Shown here one piece after another: positions 56,668 to 64,000 of a stretch of 64,000 bases of DNA. Both the position numbers and the translations under genes were made by a program. The stretch is from Necropsobacter massiliensis (GTDB lineage: Bacteria; Pseudomonadota; Gammaproteobacteria; Enterobacterales; Pasteurellaceae): contig NZ_LN776178.1 of the NCBI RefSeq assembly GCF_000827595.2, forward strand, positions 358,840-422,839, written 5' to 3'. The notes below the pieces were generated by a model. That model made no database searches and was not told the DNA's origin. It was given only the letters and a program-made list of their open reading frames with translations. Numbering within the stretch: position 1 is the first letter of the stretch; each line of letters starts with the position of its first letter.

Positions 56668-59253
56668 ATGTTCAATTATACCCCGCTTAGCAACCCGACA
56701 CCGACTGAAATCAAAGCGCAAAAAGAGGCACTAAAAGCATTTGAGCACAGCCGATTTGGGCAAATACCGGTTTATGATTTGATTGCCAACCGCACGCGAT
56801 TTTGCGATCAATTGTTAATTCATCTGTGGCAACATTTTCAGTTGGAGGCTTTATCGCAGTCGGCGCTGATTGCGGTGGGCGGCTACGGGCGGGAGGAAAT
56901 GTTTCCGTTGTCTGATTTGGATGTGCTGATTTTAACGCAGGACAATATTGATACGCAGCACGAAGAACGTATTGCACAGTTGGTTCAGTTTCTGTGGGAC
57001 TGCGGATTTGAGGTCGGGCATGCGGTGCGCACTTTGTCGCAATGTGCAGACGAAGGGCGGCGGGATATCAGCATCGCAACCAATTTATTGGAAAGCCGTT
57101 ATTTGTGTGGTCGGCAGGATTTGTTTGCAAAACTGACCGCACTTTTACAACAGCCGGATTTCTGGCCTATCGATGCCTTTTTTAATGCTAAAATTAAGGA
57201 AAAAACCGAGCGTTATCAACGTTATAACAACACCAGCTATAACCTCGAACCGGATATTAAATACAGTCCGGGCGGTCTGCGTGATCTACATCTGCTGTAC
57301 TGGCTGGCATTGCGTCATACCGGCGCGAAACATTTGGACGATATTTTGCGATCCGGCTTTATTTATCCACAGGAATATGCGCTATTGCAGCAAAGCCAGC
57401 AGCTGTTGTTTAAAGTGCGGTTCGCATTACATCTGATTTTAACGCGCTATGATAATCGCTTGTTATTTGATCGCCAGCTGAAAGTCAGCGAATTGCTGGG
57501 CTACCAAGGCGAGGGCAATCAGGCGGTGGAAAACATGATGAAAGCGTTTTTTCAGGCGCTACAGTCCATATCGTTGCTCAGTGATATATTAACCAAGCAT
57601 TACCGCGAACATTTTCTGAGCGCGCCGACGGACAGTCCGCTGATTCCGCTGGATGCGCATTTCGGTTTGAAAAATAACGAAATTTGTTTACGTAACCCCG
57701 ACTGTTTCCAAATTTGCCCAGACAGTATATTGGATTTGTTTTATCATCTGACGCAGCAACCGACGGCGGATATTCATTCAGTCACATTGCGCCGGCTGCA
57801 TCTGGCACTGGATAAATTTGAAGGCTGGTTAAGTGACAGCCCGACGGCGCGGGAAAAATTCCTGCGCCTGTTTGTTCAGCCGAAAGCGATTGAACGTGCG
57901 CTTGCGCCGATGCGCCGCTACGGTGTGCTAAACATTTATTTGCCGCAATGGAAACAGATCGAAGGGCTAATGCAATTTGATTTATTTCACAGCTATACGG
58001 TGGATGAACACACACTGCGGGTTATGCTGAAACTGGAAAGTTTTCTGGCGGCGGAAAATGCTGATGCGCATCCTGTCTGTAGTGTGTTGTTTCCCACCTT
58101 GTCTGACCGCACATTAATTTATTTGGTCGCGCTGTTTCATGACATTGCCAAAGGTCGCGGCGGCGATCACGCAACACTCGGTGCGCAAGATATGATTGAC
58201 TTTGCCCGACAGCACGGTTTTGAAGGGCGTGAAATCGCAACGATGGCATGGCTGGTGAAAAATCATTTATTGATGTCGGTCACCGCGCAGCGGCGGGATA
58301 TTCATGATCCGGCAGTGGTGATGGGGTTTGCTGCAGAAGTACAGAATCAAGTGCGCTTGGACTATTTAATTTGTCTGACCGTGGCGGATATTTGCGCCAC
58401 GAACGAAACCCTGTGGAACAGCTGGAAACGCTCACTTCTGGCGACATTGTATCAGTACACCAATCAACAGTTTCAGCGCGGAATGAGCAGCTTACCGGAT
58501 AATCAGGAAAAAATCGCAACGCATCGCAGCGAGGCGCTGACGTTGCTGCGGCATGATAATCCGCAGTTGAGCGAACAGGATGTGATGATCGTCTGGCAGC
58601 GTTGCCCTGATGAATATTTTCTACGCAACAGCCCGAAACAGATCGCATGGCATACACAATTGCTGCTGGCGTCGCAGGCGGATTTGCTGGTTAAAATCAG
58701 CAACCGTTTTTCTGCTGGCGGTACGGAAGTTTTTATTTATTGTCAGGATCGTCCACGTCTGTTTAATCAATTGGTTTCCGCAATCGGCGCGAAACAGTTT
58801 AGTATTCACGATGCACAGATTATCACCAGTTCAGACGGATATGTATTCGACAGCTTTATTGTGACCGAGTTAAACGGCGAGTTGGCGAAATTTGATCGTC
58901 GCCGCGAATTGGAACAGGCGCTGACCCGCGCCTTGCGGGATGATTGGATGCCGACACTGAACAGACATAAAAACCGTCGGCTCCAGCATTTTCGAGTGAA
59001 GACGGAAGTGCGTTTTCTGCATACGGAAAAAACTGAACAAACGGAAATGGAGCTTTTTGCGCTGGATAAAGCGGGGTTGTTGGCGGAAGTCAGCCGGATT
59101 TTTTCCGAATTAGAACTGAATCTGCTGAATGCTAAAATTACGACGATTGGTGAAAAAGCGGAGGATTTTTTTATTCTCACCAATAAGCGAAATCGCGCTT
59201 TAAGCGACCGCGAGCGGGAGACATTGAAACAGCGCATTCTGGCGACGTTATAA
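56668..59253 (+). CDS. glnD: PII protein uridylyltransferase / uridylyl-removing enzyme GlnD
   Basis: GlnD senses glutamine and modifies PII to control nitrogen metabolism. The nucleotidyltransferase domain has [17 protein letters not shown], the HD phosphohydrolase has [13 protein letters not shown], and two ACT domains close the 861-residue chain. The frame extends to 56596, but that part overlaps the map hairpin. AAGGA before the ATG at 56668 decides the start. Enteric enzymes read G-R-G-E where this has G-R-E-E, a change I also recall in Haemophilus. Confidence 0.96.
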   Translation: MFNYTPLSNPTPTEIKAQKEALKAFEHSRFGQIPVYDLIANRTRFCDQLLIHLWQHFQLEALSQSALIAVGGYGREEMFPLSDLDVLILTQDNIDTQHEERIAQLVQFLWDCGFEVGHAVRTLSQCADEGRRDISIATNLLESRYLCGRQDLFAKLTALLQQPDFWPIDAFFNAKIKEKTERYQRYNNTSYNLEPDIKYSPGGLRDLHLLYWLALRHTGAKHLDDILRSGFIYPQEYALLQQSQQLLFKVRFALHLILTRYDNRLLFDRQLKVSELLGYQGEGNQAVENMMKAFFQALQSISLLSDILTKHYREHFLSAPTDSPLIPLDAHFGLKNNEICLRNPDCFQICPDSILDLFYHLTQQPTADIHSVTLRRLHLALDKFEGWLSDSPTAREKFLRLFVQPKAIERALAPMRRYGVLNIYLPQWKQIEGLMQFDLFHSYTVDEHTLRVMLKLESFLAAENADAHPVCSVLFPTLSDRTLIYLVALFHDIAKGRGGDHATLGAQDMIDFARQHGFEGREIATMAWLVKNHLLMSVTAQRRDIHDPAVVMGFAAEVQNQVRLDYLICLTVADICATNETLWNSWKRSLLATLYQYTNQQFQRGMSSLPDNQEKIATHRSEALTLLRHDNPQLSEQDVMIVWQRCPDEYFLRNSPKQIAWHTQLLLASQADLLVKISNRFSAGGTEVFIYCQDRPRLFNQLVSAIGAKQFSIHDAQIITSSDGYVFDSFIVTELNGELAKFDRRRELEQALTRALRDDWMPTLNRHKNRRLQHFRVKTEVRFLHTEKTEQTEMELFALDKAGLLAEVSRIFSELELNLLNAKITTIGEKAEDFFILTNKRNRALSDRERETLKQRILATL

Positions 59254-59261
59254 AAATCGAT

Positions 59262-59319
59262 AAAAAAATCACCGCACTTTTTTAGGTGGATGTTCAACCT
59301 TAAAAGTGCGGTGCTTTTT
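59262..59319. terminator. Bidirectional terminator made of two inverted uptake signals
   Basis: CACCGCACTTTT at 59270-59281 pairs with AAAAGTGCGGTG at 59302-59313, and AGGT/ACCT continues the stem into the loop. An A run precedes and a T run follows, so it can act in both directions between convergent glnD and the EamA gene. Confidence 0.8.
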
Positions 59320-59325
59320 CGGCGA

Positions 59326-60183
59326 TTATTTACGCAGATTAACCAACGCAACGGACAGAATAATGAGCGCACCGCCGACCAGCATTTTCAGTGTCGGCAC
59401 TTCGTCAAGCCACGCCCATGCCATCGCAATGGCATACACCGGCTCAAGGGAAATGATCATTGCCGCGGTACGGGCATTGAGCGTATCCAGACTGGAAATA
59501 AACAGCGTATATGCCAGACCGGTACACAGCAAACCGATGCAGGCGATCCAAAACCAATCAGTAGCGGACACCGCCACAAGCGCGGTGCCGGAGACGGGGA
59601 ATAATATCAGAATGCCGATCAGATACTGCCACCAGCTTGCCTGAACACCTGATATTTTTGTCGCATTTTTACGATTTAAAATAGCAAGCACGGCATAGAT
59701 TGCGCCAGAAAAAATACCCCACAGCAGCCCTTGTGTTGCCTGATTGCCGAATTCAAATTGCGGTGTAACCAGAATCAAGCCGACGGAAATACAGGTTAAC
59801 AGTAGAAACTCGCTAAATGTTAACCGCTCTTTGAACGCTGCCATTTCAAATAATGCGACGAACGCTGGAAAACTGGCGAATCCCAGCGTTCCCAGCGCCA
59901 CCCCGCCGACTTTGACCGCAATATAAAAAGTGACCCAATGCATAGTCAGCAGAAAGCCGAGCAGTGCTTGATTTAAGGTTTCTTTGATACTGAGCCGGAT
60001 AAGCGGCGTTTTTTTGAGCAGGAAAAAGATCGAGAGCGCCGACCAGGCGAACAGCAGTCGCCCCAGCACCAATACATCGGCATCACTTTTAATCAGCACG
60101 CCGAACAGCCCGGTCGCGCCGAACAACAGCGCGGTAAAATGTACTTTCAGCAACGCCAGTCGATAGTTTTTTGTATTATCCAT
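59326..60183 (-). CDS. EamA-family (DMT superfamily) permease
   Basis: The 285-residue protein has ten predicted membrane segments in two EamA repeats, including G-R-L-L-F-A-W-S-A in the first and S-L-E-P-V-Y-A-I-A-M-A-W near the end. This family exports or imports small metabolites such as amino acids or nucleotides, and substrate cannot be told from sequence here. CAGGAA precedes the ATG. It begins 44 bases after hemL on the same strand and may be co-transcribed with it. Confidence 0.88.
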   Translation of the reverse strand: MDNTKNYRLALLKVHFTALLFGATGLFGVLIKSDADVLVLGRLLFAWSALSIFFLLKKTPLIRLSIKETLNQALLGFLLTMHWVTFYIAVKVGGVALGTLGFASFPAFVALFEMAAFKERLTFSEFLLLTCISVGLILVTPQFEFGNQATQGLLWGIFSGAIYAVLAILNRKNATKISGVQASWWQYLIGILILFPVSGTALVAVSATDWFWIACIGLLCTGLAYTLFISSLDTLNARTAAMIISLEPVYAIAMAWAWLDEVPTLKMLVGGALIILSVALVNLRK

Positions 60184-60227
60184 TGCAATTCCTGCTCATT
60201 TCCGGTTTTCCGCAGGCGCGACCGCCG

Positions 60228-61511
60228 TTATTTTAACGTGGCAAAGGCAATCTCCGCCGCTTGTAATGTGCGCTCGATATCTTGCTCCGTGTGCGCAAGA
60301 GACATAAAGCCGGCTTCGAAAGCGGAAGGCGCCAGATATACGCCTTGCTCCAACATGCTATGGAAAAACCGTTTGAATTTCTCCACATCGCATTGCACTG
60401 CATGCTGATAAGAAGATACTTCTTTTTGTTCGGTAAAGAATAAGCCGAACATTCCGCCAACATAATTGACCACGAAAGGCACATTATGCTTGTCCGCAGC
60501 GGCTTTTAATCCGCAGGCGAGTTTTTCCGTCAAACGGGCGAGATGCTGTTCGTTGCCGGTTTTTTTCAGTTCGTTTAAACAGGCAAGTCCGGCCGCCATG
60601 GCAATCGGATTGCCGGACAACGTACCTGCCTGATAAACCGGACCAGTTGGCGCAATATATTGCATAATTTCTTTTTTGCCGCCGAATGCGCCCACCGGCA
60701 TGCCGCCGCCGATGACTTTTCCCAACGTAGTGAGATCGGGAGTGACACCATAATAATGCTGCGCGCCGCCAAGCGCGACCCGAAAGCCGGTCATCACTTC
60801 GTCGATAATCAACAGCGTGCCGTATTGATCGCACAGTTCGCGCAATCCTTGTAAAAAACCCGGTTTTGGCGGAATACAGTTCATGTTGCCGGCGACCGGC
60901 TCAATAATTAAACAGGCGATATCCTCCGGATATTGGGCAAAAGCCTGTGTGACCGATTGCAGGTTGTTGTATTCGCAGGTAAGCGTGTGTTTGGCGAAAT
61001 CTTCTGGCACGCCGGGTGAACTTGGCTGTCCCAGTGTCAACGCACCGGAACCGGCTTTAACTAATAGGCTGTCGGAATGGCCGTGATAGCAACCTTCAAA
61101 TTTCAAAATTTTATCCCGTTTGGTATAACCGCGTGCCAGACGAATCGCCGACATAGTCGCTTCGGTACCGGAACTCACCATGCGCACCATTTCAATGGAC
61201 GGCACCAAATCGCATACCAGTTCGGCAAGATCGATTTCCGACGGTGTCGGCGCGCCGAAACTGAGTCCTTTTTCTGCGGTTTTCAGCACCGCACTTAAAA
61301 TAGCGGGGTGATTATGCCCTAGAATCATCGGTCCCCAAGAACCGACATAGTCAATATATTGTTTGCCGTCGGTATCAAAAATATAAGCGCCTTGTGCTTT
61401 TTCAATGAAAATCGGCGTGCCACCGACGCCTTTAAAAGCACGCACCGGTGAGTTGACTCCACCCGGAATCACTTGTTGCGCACGGGAAAATAAAGTGTCT
61501 GAAGTTGTCAT
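60228..61511 (-). CDS. hemL: Glutamate-1-semialdehyde 2,1-aminomutase HemL
   Basis: HemL makes 5-aminolevulinate from glutamate-1-semialdehyde, the last step of the C5 route to heme. It is a PLP enzyme of the class III aminotransferase fold. The PLP lysine is Lys265 in G-K-V-I-G-G-G-M-P, with S-S-G-T-E-A-T-M and I-I-D-E-V-M-T-G-F for cofactor binding. At 427 residues it matches E. coli HemL in length and Lys position. AAGGA precedes the ATG. Its presence indicates early heme synthesis, which H. influenzae itself lacks. Confidence 0.97.
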   Translation of the reverse strand: MTTSDTLFSRAQQVIPGGVNSPVRAFKGVGGTPIFIEKAQGAYIFDTDGKQYIDYVGSWGPMILGHNHPAILSAVLKTAEKGLSFGAPTPSEIDLAELVCDLVPSIEMVRMVSSGTEATMSAIRLARGYTKRDKILKFEGCYHGHSDSLLVKAGSGALTLGQPSSPGVPEDFAKHTLTCEYNNLQSVTQAFAQYPEDIACLIIEPVAGNMNCIPPKPGFLQGLRELCDQYGTLLIIDEVMTGFRVALGGAQHYYGVTPDLTTLGKVIGGGMPVGAFGGKKEIMQYIAPTGPVYQAGTLSGNPIAMAAGLACLNELKKTGNEQHLARLTEKLACGLKAAADKHNVPFVVNYVGGMFGLFFTEQKEVSSYQHAVQCDVEKFKRFFHSMLEQGVYLAPSAFEAGFMSLAHTEQDIERTLQAAEIAFATLK

Positions 61512-61646
61512 AACAGTTGTCCTTTTTGGTTACGGAATGCCGTTTATTGTACTGTAAAACACGATAAATTTATAAAAATATTTATGTTCGGATTTTGCTT
61601 TATGATATGCTTGCCGCATTGAGTGTCATCATCTTTACATATCGCA

Positions 61647-62717
61647 ATGTTAGTCAGTTTGTTACTTACCTTTTTAGGCGCGTTGGCCACATTATTCGTG
61701 ATGCGTCCGCTTGCGCAAAAAGTCGGTTTAGTGGATAAGCCCAATTATCGTAAACGTCATCAGGGCGCGATACCGCTTATCGGTGGTATTTCGCTGTTTG
61801 CTGGAAATCTGTGTTTCTATTTGCTGGAATGGGATCAGATGCGCCTGCCGGGGTTATATCTGTTCAGTATTTTTGTGCTGCTGGTTATCGGTATTTGGGA
61901 CGACCGCTTTGATATCAGCCCGTTTATCCGTGCCGGTATTCAGGCGTTTCTGGCGATTTTAATGATTGATATGGGCAATATTTATTTGGATCATTTGGGG
62001 CAGATTATCGGTCCGTTTCAGCTTACCTTAGGTTCGATCGGCTTAATGATTACCGTATTCGCCACCATTGCGGTGATTAACGCCTTTAATATGATCGACG
62101 GAATCGACGGGCTGCTAGGCGGGCTGTCGAGCGTGGCGTTTGCTGCGATTGGTATTTTGCTGGTGCTGGATAATCAAATGGATTTGGCTTACTGGAGCTT
62201 TGCCTTGATTATTGCCATTTTGCCCTATTTTATGTTGAATCTGGGCATTCCTTTCGGTGCGAAATATAAAGTGTTTATGGGCGATGCGGGCAGTACTTTG
62301 ATCGGATTTACGATTATCTGGATTTTATTATTGAGCACGCAGGGCAAAGGGCACCCGATGAATCCGATTACCGCATTATGGATTATTGCGATTCCGGTGG
62401 TGGATATGATCGCGATTATTTATCGTCGCTTGCGCAAGGGCAAAAGTCCGTTTCGTCCCGATCGGCTACATGTCCATCATTTAATGGTGCGGGCGGGGCT
62501 GAGTTCCAGACAGGCCTTTTTACTGATTACGTTCGTCGCTGCGCTTTGTGCTGGTTTCGGTATTTTAGGCGAAATTTATTATATTAATGAATGGGTAATG
62601 TTTCTGGCATTTATTTTGCTGTTTTTTATTTATTCGTTTTCTATCGCGAGAGCATGGCGAATCACACGCTGGCTTCGTCGCATTAAACGTCGTGCACGGC
62701 GTTTAAAATCGTCTTAA
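61647..62717 (+). CDS. wecA: Undecaprenyl-phosphate GlcNAc-1-phosphate transferase WecA
   Basis: WecA starts lipid-linked glycan synthesis by moving GlcNAc-1-phosphate onto undecaprenyl phosphate. It is a multi-spanning relative of MraY with GLVDKPNYRKRHQG, AFNMIDGIDGLLGG, FMGDAGSTLIGF and HVHHLMVRAG, all family motifs. A GTG start at 61623 is possible, but the ATG at 61647 matches the start I recall for the Haemophilus protein. It is followed after 16 bases by a Wzz-like gene, which fits a polysaccharide role. Confidence 0.92.
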   Translation: MLVSLLLTFLGALATLFVMRPLAQKVGLVDKPNYRKRHQGAIPLIGGISLFAGNLCFYLLEWDQMRLPGLYLFSIFVLLVIGIWDDRFDISPFIRAGIQAFLAILMIDMGNIYLDHLGQIIGPFQLTLGSIGLMITVFATIAVINAFNMIDGIDGLLGGLSSVAFAAIGILLVLDNQMDLAYWSFALIIAILPYFMLNLGIPFGAKYKVFMGDAGSTLIGFTIIWILLLSTQGKGHPMNPITALWIIAIPVVDMIAIIYRRLRKGKSPFRPDRLHVHHLMVRAGLSSRQAFLLITFVAALCAGFGILGEIYYINEWVMFLAFILLFFIYSFSIARAWRITRWLRRIKRRARRLKSS

Positions 62718-62733
62718 CGCTATTGGGGGAAAT

Positions 62734-63540
62734 ATGACAGGTAATCCGTGCCGCGGACGTTATCCGAACAAGAGAATTATTCTCTTATTTTTGACCGCAC
62801 TTTTGGCGCTTGGCGGCTATGCCGGCAGCTATTCGGTGAATCCCTTATGGACGGCGGAAGCGGAAATTGCCCCGCCGACGACAAATGAGTTGGGCAATTA
62901 TGCGTCTTTATTTTCAATGTATCAACTGATTAGCGGGGAACATCAACATGCGTCGAAAGCAGCTGATATGGCATATCAAGAATTCAAACGCCAGTTGTCC
63001 GCATACGATAATATCAATGCTTTCTGGCAACACAGCGAATATTACAAGCAGCAGTTAACGGGCAATCATCAGACTGACGGCGCATTGTTGCGGCAGTTAA
63101 TGCGCCGGGTTCAGGTAACGCAGGAAACGGCACAAACCCCCTTGCGTATAAGTATTGCACTGGAAAATCCGAAACAGGCGACGGAATTATTAACCGCATT
63201 TATTCAGCAGACTAATGATGTGGCGCGCACAGTTGTTTATAATGAATTAATTTCACAGTGGAAAATTCTGTTTAATCAAATCAATACCGCAACCCAACTC
63301 AACTTGGGGCAAACCGGACAGCACACCGATGGGCAGGATTGGCAAGGCAAGCTAAATATGATGAAATCAGTCACTGCGCTTGATAATACGCTGATTGCCT
63401 ACCGCTATACCAAGACCCCGTCTCAACCAGTGCATGCGGATTATCCGAATCGCGCTTTGTGGGCGGCTATCGGTGCGGGTGTCGGCATTGTTCTTGGATT
63501 ACTCATCATATTATTGTTGCCGACTAAAAAAGAAGATTAA
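62734..63540 (+). CDS. Wzz-like polysaccharide chain length regulator
   Basis: The 268-residue protein has two membrane segments (about 14-32 and 243-262) around a helical periplasmic domain, the architecture of Wzz/PCP proteins. T-A-E-A-E-I-A-P-P after the first segment and the proline-containing stretch T-P-S-Q-P-V-H-A-D-Y-P before the second are typical. It lacks the kinase domain of tyrosine autokinases. Chain length control of a WecA-initiated glycan is inferred from position. It may be a divergent family member, since sequence identity appears low. Confidence 0.75.
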   Translation: MTGNPCRGRYPNKRIILLFLTALLALGGYAGSYSVNPLWTAEAEIAPPTTNELGNYASLFSMYQLISGEHQHASKAADMAYQEFKRQLSAYDNINAFWQHSEYYKQQLTGNHQTDGALLRQLMRRVQVTQETAQTPLRISIALENPKQATELLTAFIQQTNDVARTVVYNELISQWKILFNQINTATQLNLGQTGQHTDGQDWQGKLNMMKSVTALDNTLIAYRYTKTPSQPVHADYPNRALWAAIGAGVGIVLGLLIILLLPTKKED

Positions 63541-63646
63541 GTGCGGTCAAATTTCAGGAAAATTATAAAAAATAAACAGCTTTATCTTAAATAATAAACG
63601 AATTGTGTAAAAAACTATCTTGCGATAAAAAAATAGAAAAAAAGAC

Positions 63647-63675
63647 TAGACAAGTGATTTGTAAACTCTTAATAT
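63647..63675 (+). promoter_or_regulatory. Promoter of the Arg-His-Pro tRNA cluster
   Basis: TAGACA at 63647-63652 and TAATAT at 63670-63675 are 17 bases apart. A GC-rich discriminator (CGCCCCGC) follows, much like that of the other tRNA cluster. Confidence 0.7.
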
Positions 63676-63697
63676 ACGCCCCGCAACGACGCGATGA

Positions 63698-63774
<77 letters not shown>

Positions 63775-63799
63775 GTCAATGCGGGTCTAACATGGTAGT

Positions 63800-63876
63800 G
63801 GTGGCTATAGCTCAGTTGGTAGAGCCCCGGATTGTGATTCCGGTTGTCGTGGGTTCAAGTCCCATTAGCCACCCCA
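63800..63876 (+). tRNA. tRNA-His (GTG)
   Basis: A 77-base tRNA beginning GGTGGCTA, including the extra 5' G typical of tRNA-His, with anticodon GTG at 63834-63836 and encoded CCA. Confidence 0.96.
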
Positions 63877-63897
63877 ATTTATCTATGTGATATATGT

Positions 63898-63974
63898 CGG
63901 CGAGTAGCGCAGCTTGGTAGCGCAACTGGTTTGGGACCAGTGGGTCGTAGGTTCAAATCCTATCTCGCCGACCA
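63898..63974 (+). tRNA. tRNA-Pro (TGG)
   Basis: A 77-base tRNA with acceptor CGGCGAG/CTCGCCG and loop TTTGGGA giving anticodon TGG, encoded CCA included. The order Arg-His-Pro corresponds to E. coli argX-hisR-leuT-proM without the Leu gene. Confidence 0.96.
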
Positions 63975-63981
63975 CTTTTTT

Positions 63982-63993
63982 TGTTCTTTAACA
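63982..63993 (+). promoter_or_regulatory. boxA-like antitermination sequence at the window edge
   Basis: TGTTCTTTAACA differs by one base from the E. coli rRNA boxA (TGCTCTTTAACA), and the following AATCTATC also resembles an rrn leader. An rRNA operon probably begins just beyond 64000. Confidence 0.55.
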
Positions 63994-64000
63994 ATCTATC

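Noticed and set aside
58806..59372. 188-codon minus-strand ORF over the end of glnD
   Set aside because: It runs through the glnD ACT domains and the uptake-signal terminator, so it is not a gene.

Overview
The window is a contiguous piece of a Pasteurellaceae (Gammaproteobacteria) chromosome. Three things support this. About 50 copies of the Haemophilus influenzae-type DNA uptake signal core AAGTGCGGT (either strand) are scattered through it. The proteins, as far as I can compare from memory, look most like Haemophilus/Actinobacillus/Basfia homologues. The dcw cluster has the usual gammaproteobacterial order. A member of the Hin-USS group such as Basfia/Mannheimia succiniciproducens would fit, but I cannot fix the species without a search.

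Layout: 1-267 is the 3' end of a CstA-type transporter. 492-18617 is a complete division and cell wall (dcw) cluster: mraZ, rsmH, ftsL, ftsI, murE, murF, mraY, murD, ftsW, murG, murC, ddlB, ftsQ, ftsA, ftsZ, lpxC. It has a candidate promoter and a three-repeat MraZ operator at its head and a terminator after lpxC. Next come ushA and pheA, then a purine permease and an OsmB-like lipoprotein on the minus strand, then galE, ampG and adk. 26842-28590 (minus) holds a secreted ATP-dependent DNA ligase and degraded remnants of a PanS-like transporter and of panC. A cobalamin-independent methionine synthase-like gene follows, and then, behind a 515-base leader, an assimilatory sulfate reduction operon cysG-cysH-cysD-cysN-cysJ-cysI. 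CysH has the cysteine motifs of an APS reductase, which agrees with the absence of an APS kinase gene.

38875-40940 is an AT-richer accessory patch (AraC-type regulator, NTF2-like protein, YjbR-like protein, a 27-codon ORF and a structured element). 40990-46029 is an N-acetylglucosamine locus: nagE divergent from nagB-nagA, followed by a NagC/Mlc-type repressor. A CRP-like site and paired palindromes lie in the divergent promoter region. A five-tRNA cluster (Met, Leu, Gln, Gln, Gln) follows, then an Nramp-like transporter, oligopeptidase A, a YbaN-like protein, a peptide-binding lipoprotein, erpA-yacL-mrcB, map, glnD, an EamA permease, hemL, wecA and a Wzz-like protein. The window ends with tRNA-Arg, tRNA-His and tRNA-Pro and a boxA-like sequence that suggests an rRNA operon starts just beyond the edge.

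Most of the window is conserved housekeeping DNA. I see no prophage, insertion sequence, CRISPR array or defence island, and no convincing new multi-gene system. The parts most worth a second look are the degraded pantothenate genes, the structured leader before cysG, the nag control region, the small ORF plus hairpin near 40.8 kb, and the uptake-signal pairs that double as terminators.
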